DNA of 64,000 nt, taken from positions 186,001-250,000 of the forward strand of contig QLIY01000106.1 of NCBI GenBank assembly GCA_003260075.1. Direction: 5' to 3'. The number at the start of each line of letters is the position of its first letter. Position 1 is the stretch's first letter. The stretch is from Phallusia mammillata (taxonomy: Eukaryota > Chordata > Ascidiacea > Phlebobranchia > Ascidiidae). Shown here piece after piece: positions 11,102 through 25,000 of this stretch. The notes under the pieces are model-generated. The model was not told where the DNA came from and did no database searches. It saw nothing but the letters and a program-made list of their open reading frames with translations. Made by a program: the position numbers and the translations under genes.

Positions 11102-14100
11102 ATGGACGAACATGCAAAAAGAAAGGAGGACATATACTGGAAGGCATTTGTGGGTTTCGTTTCGCCACAAAAACGCGTGGATACACCTGTGTATCGTCAG
11201 CGCAGCTTTGAATACATGGAACTGTCCGACAAGGCCTGCAAACAATCACTGGATTCCAATTCACAAGACGATTGTGTTCCCAATTATGACTCAATAAATG
11301 CGAAAAACAGCACTGAGGAAATCGTTAAAGACAAATCCGAACAAAGATGTTTGATACAGACTGTTACGTCACTGATAGGCAATTGTGACCTCAATACAAG
11401 CCCAGAGGAGGACAATCAAATTTCTAAAAACAACAACAATAGCCTGGATTTTAGGGAGGAACAATGCACTTTCGAATGCCAAAATAAGACAACGTTTTGT
11501 GAAACAAAGTAGGTATACAATGGTAACTTTCGAGGGACCCGTAGAGCCAACGTTATGTGGTCTGGCATAACCAAACAATATTATCACCCATAGTGGGAAG
11601 TACATTAACCTTGTCTTAGTTTAAATCAGACTTACAAGTATACAAAATTTTTTTTTAAATTGCATGTAAAAAACATATGTTTTAAAGGCCATACTGTAAA
11701 AAATGCCCGTTTTTAACTAATTCATAGTGAATAACAAATGTAATGAATGATGTGATACTGCTTCCTTACATGGTTGCTTTGTTTTGTTAGGCGTGAAAGT
11801 CGTATACTATCAACTTCATCTGTTGAATCAACGGAAAATGAAAATGAACATAACGAAGATTTAACTGAGACATTTACCAAACACAAAGAAAACTTGCAAA
11901 CCGACAAAAATTCCAACGGTTAGTACACTTTTGGATATGAATTAGTATTCGATTTTTTGTTAGTAATTTTAGAATTGACAATTGAGACAGAAACCATTTT
12001 TTTGAGACAGAACAGAAGTCAGCCTCGAATTAAATCAGTTTTATTTAAGCCCGAACCCGACTCAAACCCGACCCATACAACTCTGTACCACGTTGTTGGT
12101 CCTTTTGGTTCTAACTCTATACAGTTTTGACCATATTGCTATTTCCGTCATTGCTTGTAAAAAATTTAAAAGGGGGGGGGGGTAAAGAAAACTTGCAAAA
12201 CGACAAAACTTCCAACGGTTAGTATACTGCTATTTCCGCCATTGCTTGTAAAAATTGTAAAAGTTTGAAATTTATCGTAACTTTAAGAATGTTAACTTTT
12301 AACTTTGACTCGGTTCTGGTTTAGTCAATTTCATATTGAAAGTGCCACTTGAACATGTGAGTTGATCCGGGTAAACGTTGTTGATTAATTAAATGACATC
12401 AACCCTGGTGGAGCACTGACGTCAATGTGATTAATAACGGTTGCTGTTTTGATGAAACTGGGGGGGGGGTTATCGTAACTTTAAGAATGTTAACTTTTAA
12501 CTTGACTCGGTTCTGGTTTAGTCAATTTAATATTGAAATTGCCACTTGAACATGTGAGTTGATCCGGGTAAACGCTGTTGATTAATTAAATGACATCAAC
12601 CCTGGTGCAGCACTGACGTCAATGTGATTAATAACGGTTGCTGTTTTGATGAAACTGAATTGACTTTATGCGAGCGTGCCAGAAATGTGACTGGATTTTA
12701 TTCTACATTTATAAATCCTTTAGTGTAAACATAACTATTTTTTGTATCATATGAAATACAAAACGCCCCGTATCATATATGTTGTTTAAATCCGCCTCAA
12801 ACGTTGGCTGTACATAAAAACACAGGCCATTGGCGTTGTAAACTTGCTATGGATATTCTCGTGTGAGTATAGGAAGGGACCTCAATTGAAATCCGAATCA
12901 CATGTTCTACTTTGATCTTTGCATGTTTCCCGACAGTTTCCGAAGCGGATGTTTTTACCAGAGACCGTGTGCTATATTTCACTGCGCTGCATAGCCACTA
13001 TTTTAGTTGAATGGTACCGGTGTTCATTATATATATAGGACCTTGCGGTACGATGACATTTGGCATTAAGAAATGTGTAGTGAACGTTTTATTTACTCAT
13101 TTACCGAACGTTTATGTGTTTTTGTTTACGATATAATGCATATCAAGTTGGCACTATACATTTGTATTTTCTATTTCAGTCCCAAACGATCATCACGTTT
13201 GCCATCCATTAAATATTTAATCTCCTTAAAAGCGTTTAAACATCTTGGCTTGAATTAAAGCCTCGTTTTACATCTAGCTGTATTTATCCCAAAAAAGGAC
13301 AAAAAATATTCTTGTTAATGACAATTATAAGTTCAAACTTGAATGCCTAATGCTAAATACGGTTATCCTAATACCGGCATGCATTTCTCAGTCCTAAAAG
13401 TGTTGTTTGTAATCAGGTACATAGAAAATTCTGAAAGTTTTGAATATGAGATTCACATGTATGAGTGTTAAATAACAATGAATAAGCGACTTTACACAAC
13501 TTACAAGTTTTGTGTCATTATGGGGGGGGGGGGCATTTTTCGGTCCTAAAAGTGTTGTTTGGAATCAGGTATATAGAAAATTCTGAAAGTTCTGAATATA
13601 TGAGATTCACATGTATGAATGTTAAATAACAATGAATAAGCTACTTCAAATAACTTACAAGTTTTGTGTCATTACAATTAATATTAAATCATCATGTTGC
13701 CTTCAGCAACTGACTTCTTGATGTCACGTGATTAAAGGTAGCCCTTGCCCCGTAAATCATTTTAATGGAATCTATTCATTCACATTCAGATTTGCTCAGC
13801 GACGATGAAAAGTCCAAACCAACTGACCCCGTTGCTCCTGCCGAGTTACAGCCTATGAAAGGTGATGAATTGTTTCTGGGAGATGATAGTTTGGAGGGGT
13901 AAGTTGTTTTTAGGTTTGTACTAAGTATAAACTCATCAGTGACTAACAATTCAAATAGAATCAATAATAGTAACCTTCACCTCAACTTCTTTACTTTGGG
14001 CCAGCATCCTTAAATTTACATAATTCACCCCTGCTGTCCTTACAGACAATCTATATTTAGTAGAAAATATGTAAATTTTCCCTATTTCGAAGGACCACAT

Positions 14101-15052
14101 CCAATAAATTTAAACAATATTAGGGGTCCAAATAAATTTACAGTTTAATCCGCAAATAAATAATTTTGAGATTTTTATCACAAACTTGCTTCAAAATGTT
14201 ATAGAAGTGTCGTTTAACCCTGACGAAAAGGGTGACCTTTGTGGAACAAATGTATTGCCACTCTTGTCAATTCAAAACGCTTTTAATACGCTTGACGTCA
14301 ACAAAAGTTGGAATTTTGGCAAACGCAATAGTCACGAGTTCGACAAGACATGTTTCGCAATACAAAAGTCGAAGTACCACACTGGCATTTGTTTTATGTG
14401 TTTTCGGTCCCGCCACCCTTTAAATACAAAAATGTCACATTTTATTTTGCCAGAGTGAGTGCTGTAGTTGCATTTTATGACGTAATATTGGCAATCGTAT
14501 CAGCCAGTTCCAGAAAACACAAAACAAAGGCGATTTCGTGCCTGCTGTGGTGTCTATTTTCGGACAGCTTTCTCGAAAAACCGAAAACCACAACCATCTT
14601 GGGTCGTACACATGCAAATCGCTTACTGATGACGTTAATTCGGCCTGGGAATCTTGCTTACGTCACCAAGTCGGAATTGTCATAATAGCTCTGTCTACAA
14701 TTACAACGAAAACCGAATAGGGTTTATCATTGAATGGAATAAGCCGTAAACGTTGCTTCAGGATATCTACATTTGATAACAGGAAGTGTTTAATGCGATT
14801 TAAATGTCACGTTTTGTGCATAATGCCAATAAAGCCAAATATATAAAAGAATATGACACATTACTAATCAGCATTATTGCTTCAGCTTTGTTTAACCCAT
14901 TGTCTGGGGGGGGGGGCATTTGATAACAGGAAGTGTTTAATGCGATTTAAATGTCACGTTTTACGCATAATGCCAATAAAGCCAAATATATAAAAGAATA
15001 TGAGACATTACTAATCAGCATTATTGCTTCAGCTTTGTTTAACCCATTGTCT

Positions 15053-15103
<51 letters not shown>

Positions 15104-18100
15104 CTGCCATATATAAACTGTCGCTGCCAGGCATAATATCAAATTTATAGAGCTTTTCTGGTAATGTAATACAGTTGACAGAAGAGCTCTATAAATTTGA
15201 TAGGTCTACCATGTTTAGTATTGTGTGTATTTACGCCATGTAATTTATTAAACATGTTGACGTTTTTGTAGGTCTGACTTCCCGCAATTTGTTCCAACGC
15301 TTTCTGTCATTGCTGAAGAAGACGAAGGCGAGAGTCCCCGGCGGTCGCTAAGTGTCGCCCCGCAACACCACAGTTCCGCCAACTGCCTGGACGATGAAAT
15401 ACACTTGTCAGAGTAAGCTAATGTAGAGCAAGTCTATTTGTATAAGCTGTTTCAAATGTCACAAGCAATTTATTTCAAACACTGACACAAAGTAATGTGA
15501 TGTAAGTTATATGTGTGTTTTTATGAAGGCCTGTTGGCGAGTCCATTGCCCAAAAGGGGGGGGGGATGATGTATATGTGTGTTTTTATGAAGGCCTGTTG
15601 GCGAGTCCATTGCCCAAAACTAACTTTCGTATCTAAGATCAACTTACATTTTTTATGTGTAAATTGCTACATATGTTCCCGTAAATCCGCCTTTATGGAC
15701 ATTAAAACGACAATTTAGGGCAGTGGTTCTCAAACTTTTTTATTGTCGGGGCAAATGGTAGTTTTTTAAGTGTGTAGGGAGCCGCAAAAAAACGAAACCG
15801 GGGGGGGGGGCAAAATCACTAAAGATTATTACCTTGAAAGCTAAAATATCAATGTTTGGTGGTTTTCTGAGGTCTGGTGCGAGCCGCAAAATAAGTAGTT
15901 GGGAGCCGCATGCAGCCCCGAAAACCAAGTTTGAGATCCACTGATTTAGGGGCTTGGATTCCTATTAATCAAGACTTATTAGTCCATTTTGTCGTACAAG
16001 TGTCGAAACTATTTTTTGTTTCATTAAAATATATTTATCTGTAAACTGCCAGTTTAACACACCTAAGGCCACTTCAATGGTTTCAAATTAAACTTACGTT
16101 GAATGCTTCCATTTGTGAATACAATTCATGAATTAACTCCACCTTGTACTGGCTCCTCAGGAAACACGAATTACCTGGAAACGATGACATAATGTCAGCT
16201 CGTTCATTTGGTAGCTTGGTGCGAAGATCCAGCACACTGGAAAATCTCAGTTTGGAAGAATGCGATGAGATGACGTGGCAAACCCATGATTTTAGGGTAA
16301 AGGTCATTTGAATATGTATGTGTGTTTTCACAAGACGTAGTTTGCATAACGAACAATGGTGTATTCGTAATGCTTGTTCACTATTGCAAAACATTTATGC
16401 AAAAACCCTACTGGAAACTATAGTAGAGCGTAGTTTTTTTCTCTTTAGGGCAGTGGTTAGTAACCTTTTGGGGCTCGTAACCTTTAAGCATACACGTAAT
16501 TTCTTTGTATCTCTTTTTCACAATTATAAATGTTTACTTACAGAAATGAAAAAATGTTATAGTTGACAACAAACTTTCAATGATGATAACTAATGAATGT
16601 ATCGAGTGAATGCATATAGTTACAGGATTTATAACAACAAATTCTTTTCACTTAGCAATATTTTTAACACCTTGACATTCATTCCACACTGAAACTTTAC
16701 TTTTTTTACAATTAAACCCAAACAACCATTATTTTACCACTATATTTCATCCTTTAGTACTTCGTACTCCGAGTTAAGAAACCCTGCTTTTAAGGTTTTT
16801 ATGTTGCACAGCTGCGGCTCGGTGGTGGGTTTAGCGTAATTATACTGGTGTGTTTTCTTTTACTGAGTGAAATAAACTCAACTCATCACATACATAACCA
16901 CAAAACAACCTGCTAAAAGAACAACGTATTTGCGTTTAAGCTGAAATATTTGCGTTGAGTAGCAACAAAACAACAGTATTAGCAATTTTTTAAATTTAAA
17001 TTCAGGCGCATCTTAAAAGTCACAAAACTGAAGAAGAATCCAAATCTGTGACTTCATCCCTGGATGATGAGGATCGGCGACCGAGATGTTCGAGTACTGA
17101 GATGCGAGATGTTGAAGTTGAAGATCAGAAGAGAGAAGAATCTTCGTGAGTAACTATAAAAATAATTTTTCGTGCTGAGTTTTTTTCAGAAATGGCGACA
17201 TACTAAATTTCTATTCACGCAGTATATCATAAAATCGGTCGAAAGTGACTGTTATATGTTTTCTTAATGTATTTTTTTACCTGAAATAACATTGACGTGG
17301 ATCTGTGAGCCGAAACCTTGTCTTCTCAATGCCCTTTTTACATGATTCCGATGTCTTAATGATGTTTTTTGTTTTGAACTCTTAACTAATGTGTGATTTA
17401 ATTATAGACTGTCAAACCATTCAAGTCTGGTCGACTCCGCTTACTCCTCACATGAGAAACTATACACACTGAGCAGAAGTACGCCAGACCTTCTGTGTGA
17501 CAGGTAAGCCAATAAAACAAACTAATTTATATCTGAGTCTGGACGGTTGTTGACTCTAATCAAGTCCAGAGACCAATAGAGTCATTGTCTGGAACTCGAT
17601 TGAAATCAGTTGTTTTTTAGGACTCAACCAATATAAGTAATTTGGATAAATGTTTATACAAAACTGGTTACTTATAATTTAAAAAAAAACTAATAGTGGA
17701 AAAATAGGAATATTTTTCGTTGTATATATTTTAGGTGTCCTGTTCGGAGAAGAGTGTTTTCAACTCAACTGGCTGTTAAAAACGATTTAGCTAAAACGTT
17801 TTAGAACTACTGGTTTAATTAGTCGTTCATTTTCTTTTGTAGACATTTTGCTTAAAACGAATTCTGGGACCATTGAGCAGTGTTTATATTTCTGCCACTT
17901 CTAGGTCCAATAATTTCGTAATAAGGAGGTAAATCAAGTTTGTAGTAGGATATGACTCAATTTCAGTTCACGCCCTTGACATACGTGACTTGAGTTGCCT
18001 CTACGTATTACAACACGGCAAAATTAACTTGTACGTGATGATGAAAACCACGTGTTGTTTTAGCATGGAGGACTTGCAGTACATCCCGATTAGTTACGCA

Positions 18101-19114
18101 GATACATCGTTGAAGCGCAAAAAGCGAAGATGGCCAACATTTGGTGTTGGTGACTCACGAGAAAGTCTTCATGTAAGTTGTAATGAATAGTGAACTAACA
18201 TCCGGATGGTAATCTATTTTTTGTAAGTTACTGACAAAATTATATATTTGTTTTTTGTAGTAAACATACGCTGCAGAGGTTGAAATTAAAGCAAGATTAG
18301 TTTGTAATGTTTCTGAAGCAATATACATTTCGCTTTTTTTTTACTTCGAAGCAAACGGATTTAAAATTACAGTAGCCATTGTATAATAACGCTTAGCAAT
18401 TTAAAAATGGGGTTTAAAATATATCTACTGGGGGGGGGGACTTCGAAGCAAACGGATTTAAAATTACAGTACCCATTTTATAATAACGCTTAGCAATTTA
18501 AAAATGGGGTTTAAAATATATCTACTTGACAATCAAACACACAAAAATACATGATTATTTTCATTAGTTTTCTGTGCTGTATAATTAACCCAAATTTTGT
18601 TTTCAGGCCAAAGTGAGTGGAAGTGGTTCATCTAAGTTTGGAAGTTTACGAAAACGTTTAACCAGGAAATTAAGCAAACGTGGTCAACGACCGAAACGAG
18701 ATTCACCCGACTGTGACCGTATCAAGGTAACATATTTCAAAAAACGTTACACACAGATTGATAAACTCCGGAAATCATCCCATGGTCTCCCTTTTGTAAA
18801 CGCAAAGCTAGGATAAGCACTAGTTGACATATGAATGGCCGCGGCATTAAGTTGACCGAAGCGACCCTTTTACTCCAACCATTGTGACGCTGTATGTGCT
18901 TTTACCAAGCAAAATAATCTCAACTTAACTTTTTGTCAAACGAAAATCAAATTCGTTGTATTTTGCAGCAGGAGCGAAATACAGCATCGACCTTACCTCG
19001 GTCGTCCAGCATTCGGCGAACCATTATGCGGGTTTTCAAGTTCCGAGGCCCAGAGAACGAAGCGTACATGGGTGAGGGCCGACCCCGCTCGTGGTCCCTC
19101 CCCACTAGAAACCG

Positions 19115-19193
<79 letters not shown>

Positions 19194-19239
19194 AACGGAG
19201 GACAGTGATGTTGTCGTGAGCGAATTGGCTATCATATGA
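11102..19239 (+). CDS. Unrecognised Ser/Arg/Glu-rich protein, ten exons
   Basis: Ten exons join in consistent phase: 11102-11508, 11791-11918, 13790-13898, 15272-15412, 16161-16296, 17006-17145, 17408-17503, 18064-18172, 18607-18726 and 18969-19239. All have GT-AG borders. The product is about 550 residues. I do not recognise it and no catalytic domain is visible. The N-terminus is moderately conserved-looking (YWKAFVGFVSPQKR near residues 10-25). The middle is acidic and serine-rich (VIAEEDEGESPRRS). Later come RRSSTLENL, SRSTPDLL, a basic KRKKRRW patch, the lysine/arginine run SLRKRLTRKLSKRG and SSSIRRTIMRVF. Repeated R-R-x-S patterns suggest kinase regulation and the basic clusters suggest nuclear or acidic-membrane association; both are inference. 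The last exon is cut by a G block (19117-19192). After it only one frame gives an acidic 15-residue tail ending SELAII and a stop at 19237-19239, so the true end is uncertain. A scaffold, cytoskeletal or signalling adaptor is possible. Confidence 0.7.
11883..12225. repeat. Allelic overlap with about 210-bp indel (spacer 12172-12182)
   Basis: After 11 G, the 3' end of exon 2 with its donor is repeated (12184-12225) and jumps directly to sequence that in the first copy lies about 210 bp further on. One haplotype thus lacks, or the other has gained, the segment at about 11925-12138, which contains the cccgaacccgac-type repeat also seen in other introns. The second exon fragment is not an extra exon. 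Confidence 0.7.
12270..12657. repeat. Allelic copies joined by 10 G (spacer 12460-12469)
   Basis: The 190 bases 12270-12459 recur at 12470-12657 with five differences that I counted, about 2.6%. Both copies include the CRE-like TGACGTCA and lie in the second intron of the 11.1 kb gene. Confidence 0.8.
13376..13675. repeat. Allelic copies joined by about 11 G (spacer 13522-13533)
   Basis: The 146 bases before the spacer are repeated after it with several substitutions and a two-base indel. They are intronic, between exons 2 and 3 of the 11.1 kb gene. Confidence 0.8.
14770..15101. repeat. Allelic copies around 11 G, followed by a 49-G block
   Basis: 14770-14905 recurs at 14917-15052 with three differences counted. 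Both copies end at the same cccattgtct, the first running into 11 G (14906-14916) and the second into 49 G (15053-15101). Sequence coverage seems to fail at this point on both haplotypes. Confidence 0.75.
15138..15201. repeat. Foldback hairpin, 23-bp arms
   Basis: Arms 15138-15160 and 15179-15201 (atcaaatttatagagc... and its inverse) pair with one mismatch around an 18-base loop. The arms resemble those of the larger foldback at 28328-28516, so this is probably a miniature member of one inverted-repeat transposon family. It lies in an intron. Confidence 0.6.
15505..15619. repeat. Short allelic copies joined by 10 G (spacer 15556-15565)
   Basis: About 50 bases are repeated across the spacer with near identity, in the intron after exon 4 of the 11.1 kb gene. 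Confidence 0.75.
15721..15943. mobile_element. Non-autonomous hAT-like element, 223 bp, with internal gap
   Basis: Termini are cagtggttctcaaac and the inverse of cagtggatctcaaac. Perfect 8-base duplications atttaggg flank it (15713-15720 and 15944-15951). A block of 10 G at 15800-15809 probably hides unsequenced interior. Confidence 0.8.
16451..16786. mobile_element. Degenerate hAT-like element
   Basis: The left end cagtggttagtaacc and an imperfect right end (gttaagaaaccctg) bound a 336-bp intronic segment. Flanking octamers ctttaggg and cttttaag agree only partly. Assignment rests mainly on the left terminus. Confidence 0.4.
18346..18525. repeat. Allelic copies joined by 10 G (spacer 18430-18439)
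   Basis: About 85 bases before the spacer recur after it with two or three changes, between exons 8 and 9 of the 11.1 kb gene. Confidence 0.75.
19117..19192 (+). other. 76-base G block inside a coding exon
   Basis: The block falls within the last exon of the 11.1 kb gene. Read literally it encodes a glycine run and an early stop. If it replaces about 75 unknown bases, the reading frame across it cannot be deduced from length. The frame beginning Glu-Thr-Glu-Asp just after the block stays open for 15 codons and matches the acidic style of the protein. Confidence 0.75.
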
Positions 19240-19609
19240 AAATCTTAACCAAGGAATTTTGATGATAAGGTTTTTCTAAAACGGTGCGTTTAAAAGAACG
19301 TGATGTTTGTTGTAGCAAACTGAGAAAGAGAGAAATTGCAAAGTTTTACTTGCTCTACTGTGCTATATTTCTATTCTTGTGTATTTTTGTGAACATTTCT
19401 AAACTTGCGAGAATTCTTTATTCTACTGTGCTGTGTGTTTACAAAATGTGAGTAACTTATGTGTGCAAATCAATGAAATACTTTTGTGCGTTTTAGATTT
19501 AATCTACAGATCCGAATTTTTTCTCAACGTGTTTTGTATGTTAGCAATAACTGATCTGTTTGAAATGAAATTTTACGCACTTTTTTCTTTGGCGTTTTGC
19601 GAGAATCGA

Positions 19610-19615
19610 AATAAA
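19610..19615 (+). terminator. Candidate polyadenylation signal AATAAA
   Basis: A canonical hexamer about 370 bases after the proposed stop of the upstream gene. It is the first good candidate I see downstream; no cleavage-site evidence. Confidence 0.35.
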
Positions 19616-21582
19616 TTTGTATCTCCCATTTAAAGCATGGCCTGAAAATATTGGGTGAAGACCTTTAATCCAGGTATGGACAAAGAGTTTAAAATGCGAA
19701 ACCTTAAGACACAAGTCATGTTGTCTGCAAATACAATATAATTAGTTTAGGAGTGTCACAAAAATTTATTCGTTTCTACACATTTATTAGTATTCCGAAA
19801 CATCATCTGCTTTTAATGTGTTTTTTTTGTATTGCACACAAGGCCCCGGGGGTCTGTGAAATGGTTTTAGATGGTGCACGAAGGCAAAAGTTTTGTAAAG
19901 AAAAATGCTTTGTGTGGTGGTCCGTAAACCCATTAGGTTTGGAAGTGTGGCGCGTTGTTGTCGAAAGGTTGGGAACCAAACTCCTTAGTTGGGGTAGCAT
20001 CCGTTTCTAAAAAATACATATTTAAAGAACACACTATAAAACATTACTGCCATAAAACTTGTGTGCACTGAATACATCTTCAAGCCGTTTCCCCATTCGC
20101 TGTTCTCATTATCAGGTTGTCAACTGACCTTGAAGCGGGGGTTTAAATGAACACTAAGAAAAAAGGCAAATGCGCTTTTGTTTTGAAAAGTGTCGTAAAG
20201 ATAACCACAAAACCATAGTTAAAAACCTGCTCTGCTCTGTGGTAAAAAAAATAAAAAAATAGGGAGATGTCGTTGTTTGTTTAGTTGGTTTTTCAAGGGA
20301 GAGTCCCCTGGTGTTTAGTGTGGATGATCGGTGTGTCACAACTTTCGAATTTTCGATGTATTTGTTGATGGACAAAAACATTTGCAGTTTAGTAACATTA
20401 AAAAAAAGGTAACTTTTTCAGTTTATAAAGTTGCTTGTAGTAACCGATGTATGAATATTTGGTTTTTGCATTGAGTAAAAACGGCGTAATTTGTTTGTTT
20501 CGTTTATTGTATTTGGCTATTTTCTTTCCTTGCAAACATAAACATATATTTAGTTCTGGATATTATGTTAGCATTCTTAGACAGGAGAAAAACTTTGCAA
20601 TACATTATATGGAGCACCCCTGGCGTTATGACGTTCATATCGTTGAATATTATTTTCAAAATACGCGTATTAATAACTGAAAAATATTTTTTTTCGAAAG
20701 TTTGTGCGCTGAAAAGCTTTAAAAGCGTAGAATATTGTGTGCAAATTTCAGTATCGCATCTTTTTTAGTTTTAGCGTGAAGCGATTGGGCGCTGGCTTCT
20801 CTCTGGTCATTCTTAGCAACCACAATGGTTTGAATAACATACATGACTGAAAAGTATATTTTGTGTAACTTAAATGGGCCAGAAAGTAGGACCAAGTTTT
20901 GAATTTTTTCATTGCTGTTGGCACTATTGGCAAACTACTACAGCCCTTTACAATGGAATATATCAATTTTAGTTTCAGAGACTTATTAAGTCATCTTACA
21001 TGGAATATTTCAAGTGGATATTGTCATATTTATTGCGAATACATTATTATGGTATGTTTTCTTGCCTACTCTGCAGAGTGTGGCACATGCAGTGCAGTTT
21101 TTTTAAAATGCCTGACGTTTTTTTACAACTGCTTATGAAAGTTTAGCACAAATTACTGCCTAGTCCTTTACATCACTTGGTTATACCTGGGAAAAATGGT
21201 GTTGTGCATGAACTCAGTGGGGCATGCACATGGGCCAGTCTGCAGAATATGACAGTTTACTATGAGATCTTAGGGCTAAATGACTAGTGACTACTATATT
21301 CCCCGTGTGCATGTGCATAACCTCTGAGTGCATGCGTAAGACCACTTACATTGGGTACAATTCAAGTTATAAACATAGGCCAGGCAGCACTTTATGCTAA
21401 ATTTCTGGGTGCAATTGTACAAAAAATCGTGTGTAAATTTTTTTTCCATACAAACCTCCCGCATGCAGCTGTCCCACTATGCAGACTGACATGTGAGACA
21501 TAGCAGTCCTGCTCAGCACCCAAAATCTTGCTGGAAGCTGCCATGTTTTGCAGACTGTTTTTTTTGCTAGAACACAGGTTTA

Positions 21583-21941
21583 TTTCAAAGCACATGTTTA
21601 CATTAACATCTTGTGAATTTTTTTTTAAAGAACTAATGCAAATGTGATGCCATGATGTTTAAAATTTATTTTAAGTACACATATTTACCGAAAGTTTATA
21701 AAACTGACAGTGTGTTTAGGCTGATTTAGAAATGTGAGAAACTGGTGAAATTTTTATGTAANTTTCAAAGCACATGTTTACATTAACATCTTGTGATTTT
21801 TTTTTAAAGAACTAATGCAAATGTGATGCCATGATGTTTAAAATTTATTTTAAGTACATATATTTACCGAAAGTTTATAAAACTGACAGTGTGTTTAGGC
21901 TGATTTAGAAATGTGAGAAACTGGTGAAATTTTTATGTAAG
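21583..21941. repeat. Near-identical copies joined by a single N
   Basis: About 180 bases (21583-21762) recur at 21764-21941 with only two or three differences, separated by the one ambiguous base of the window at 21763. It has the same logic as the G-spaced pairs but a different joiner. Confidence 0.8.
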
Positions 21942-22003
21942 GTGTAAAAAACATCTTTCTCTGGTGTCACTTTTCAAACTTTGCTTAACATCAATTAAAA
22001 ACC

Positions 22004-25000
22004 ATGGAAGCCACGTCTGAGTCACCTGTTAATGTAGAATTGTCTACTTCACCGCCGAGAACAGATGAAAGCCAATCACAGTCTGTCGTTGAAACTCAAA
22101 CAACTACTGCTGGTGATGCAGAGGCAACCTCTACTCCTTCAGATGTTGAAAGCATCGCTTCTATGCCTGAATCCAACACAGACTCTATATCTAGAGGTAG
22201 CTCCATCACCCTGCCTTCTATCTTTTCTTCTCCAATCAAGAACCTAAGGTCGCTCACAAGAAAATCGGTTTCAAGCAAGGAGTCCCTGTTTTCTCCCACA
22301 GGTGAGTTTTTTGTGGTTTAAATTTTTTTGGATTTGTCAATATATTGATTTATGCATTCAATATCACTTTAGTTTAACATGGTTTATAATTTTTGCCTTT
22401 GGTGGAATTAAATCATTGCACATGTGCTTAATGAAGTCTAAATGAAGTCTGCTTTACTTTGTTAGGTACATACATATTGTTTTTCTATTTGTGTAAAAAA
22501 TCAGTTTGCATTTACCTCAAATTTATTGATAGTTGAATTTGCTGTACTACCTTTTAATGCATATAAAGGTTTATAAGGTACTTTATTGTCAGCTTGCAGA
22601 AAAACTCCTGACTGTTAAAATGGCTTTTTGTTGTTGTCAAGTAAGCACTTTGTAGTACACAAAACAATAGAATATGCAAAATTATTACTTTAGATGTACA
22701 AGAGCAAAGTATGTGACAAAGTCCAGATGAAGTATATATACATATAAATTAAGTAAATATCTTTGGCTTTCGTTTTTTTTAAAGTTTGCACTAGAAAGTG
22801 AATTCATTTTCAGAATGAAATCTTAGAAATGAAATTTAAATATTATTTCTTTGGAATGGCATGTAAAATATTTCTTTTTACATTTATTGATGGGTGAAAA
22901 TGGGTTTATTGATTAGTTAATTTAGTTTTGTGGAGTTACTGCAGAATTCTAAGATTTTTAATGTTGTCCTCATACGGAAGAAATACAAGCAATTGGATTT
23001 TTAATTTTTCTGGATAACAGTAAAACTCCTTGGAATTTTCCTGTAGGTGTTATGTGTTTTACTAACACAAAACTGGAATGATGTCATTTAAGCTGGATGT
23101 TAGCTCAGTCAGGCTGCTGTTAGACACACTAAATTATTCATTAGAGTATTGATCCATTTTTAGAAAAAAAGTGCAGCAAGTGCTATCGACCAGTGGGGCG
23201 TGTTTTAAAGCCTGTCTGTTTGCTAGGTAAAGCATAAATTGCACAATGCCAGTTGTTTTACTGAGATTGCTGCTTAAACTGCTTCATGTGTATTCATATT
23301 ATCTGTAGAGTTTTATTTTGAAGTTATACAGCAATTGTTTAGCTTTTTAGTTGAACAAACTTGTTCACAGTTTTAGTTCTTCTTTTTACCTTCAAGTGAG
23401 ATTTGTGTGCAAGCAAAGATGCCCATTATCAGAAAAAGTCCAACAAGTCACCACAAGCACCACCCCTACCTTTCAAACAGACCAGGCAATGATGTACATT
23501 CAGGAGGACATAGAGACTACAGAATGGTGTCTCGTTCTATGCACAATATTTCACGCTCTTCCAGTGGCTGGTTAAAATCTGATAACATGCCCCGTTCCAT
23601 GAGTGCTATTGACGAAAACAGCGAAGGTTGGAAGTTGCCATTTTGTGGTGTACTTTCTTCTACTGAAAACCATAATGATAATGGTTCAACATATGGTGTT
23701 GCTGATTCAGAAATAGACCACTATACAAGGCCAAGGGGCTTGTCTATCAGAAATGGAAGGCAGATTCCAAGATCTTGCAGTTACCAAGTGGGAGAAAATC
23801 AACCTGTCAGTCCTGTAAGTTGTTCTTCGCCTATTCCTGTGCCAAGAAGAAGTGGCACAAAGCGTAAAACCAGTTCCAGAAGCAGTGGTGGTTACTTTTT
23901 TGACAAGTACATGAAGCGATTTCGTGCCAAGTATGGTTCAAGATCTAGAAAGTCCAGTGCCACTGAAAGTGAGGCTAGCGAAGATATGAAAAGTGAAAAA
24001 CAAGTCATAATTAATATCACCAGCAATCGTCAAGACATGGTATGCGACGAAAATGTGGAGAGAATCTTTTATGACACAATTCACCAGCATGATGGCAATA
24101 ATGAACTTGATAGTTACCATCAAGACGACCTCTATCCATTGCGCTATGGTTCCTCAGCAAAATGGGATGCACAAATTGCCACTGTGCCGCGGTCAGCCAC
24201 TAAGGACAGTGGCTGTGGAACTGTCACTAGCTCTGATATCAGCGAAATACAGCGCAGGGATGAGTATCTAACTCTATCCTCAGTGTTTCCTGCCAGTCCT
24301 CAAAGATTTTGGGGTGACGCTAGTTTTAATGACTTGGATGAGATGTATGCTCAACCGGTGTCTCCTGTCCCAAGCATTACTGATGGTGCTGAAGTGTCGT
24401 GTCGCTATAGTGATAGTAGCAGTGAAACCCTGAAAGCTATGGAAACTTTGTATTTGTGTAACTTTAAAGTGGCAATAGAAGGAGATTGGCTCTGTCTCAA
24501 AGAGATTTGTGATGATGCTGTAGCCTCGAATGCACTGATTGCAAATGCTGTGCAAGGTGTATATTTTGTGTATTATGTAAATAAAAAGTCTAAATTCTTG
24601 AAGTTTTAGTTTGTTTTAGATGTATACAGCATGCAATAGAGTGATAAAATTCAAAACATTTAAACTGAGAAAAAGTATTTCCTAAAATGATTTTATTTTA
24701 TTTTCAGCAAAGAGTTTCAGCAGCATTTGCACATATGCCGTTTACTGTATGTTAGTAGAATTTTACACGTGTTTGATTTAAAATTGAGACTCTTTTTGGT
24801 TACAACATATAACTGCCACAAAAATCGAAATTTCGTTAAAAAAATCTTTCATCTTTTTCCAGATGAATTGGCAAAGAATGGAATTGTTGATGAAAATGCC
24901 AAGGAGGGAAACTCACAACAAATGAAAGTTGAACGAAGAAACTTGCTTGGTATTGTACCTAACATGCAATCAAGTGTTTCTATCATTTTATAACTATTTC

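Larger units (their letters stand above)
19240..22003. other. Intergenic region between the first gene and RUFY
   Basis: It contains the probable 3' untranslated region of the upstream gene, a weak hAT-like remnant near 19840-19990, and the duplicated segment at 21583-21941. No convincing coding exon was found. The RUFY promoter must lie in or near the right part, but I cannot point to a core element. Confidence 0.45.
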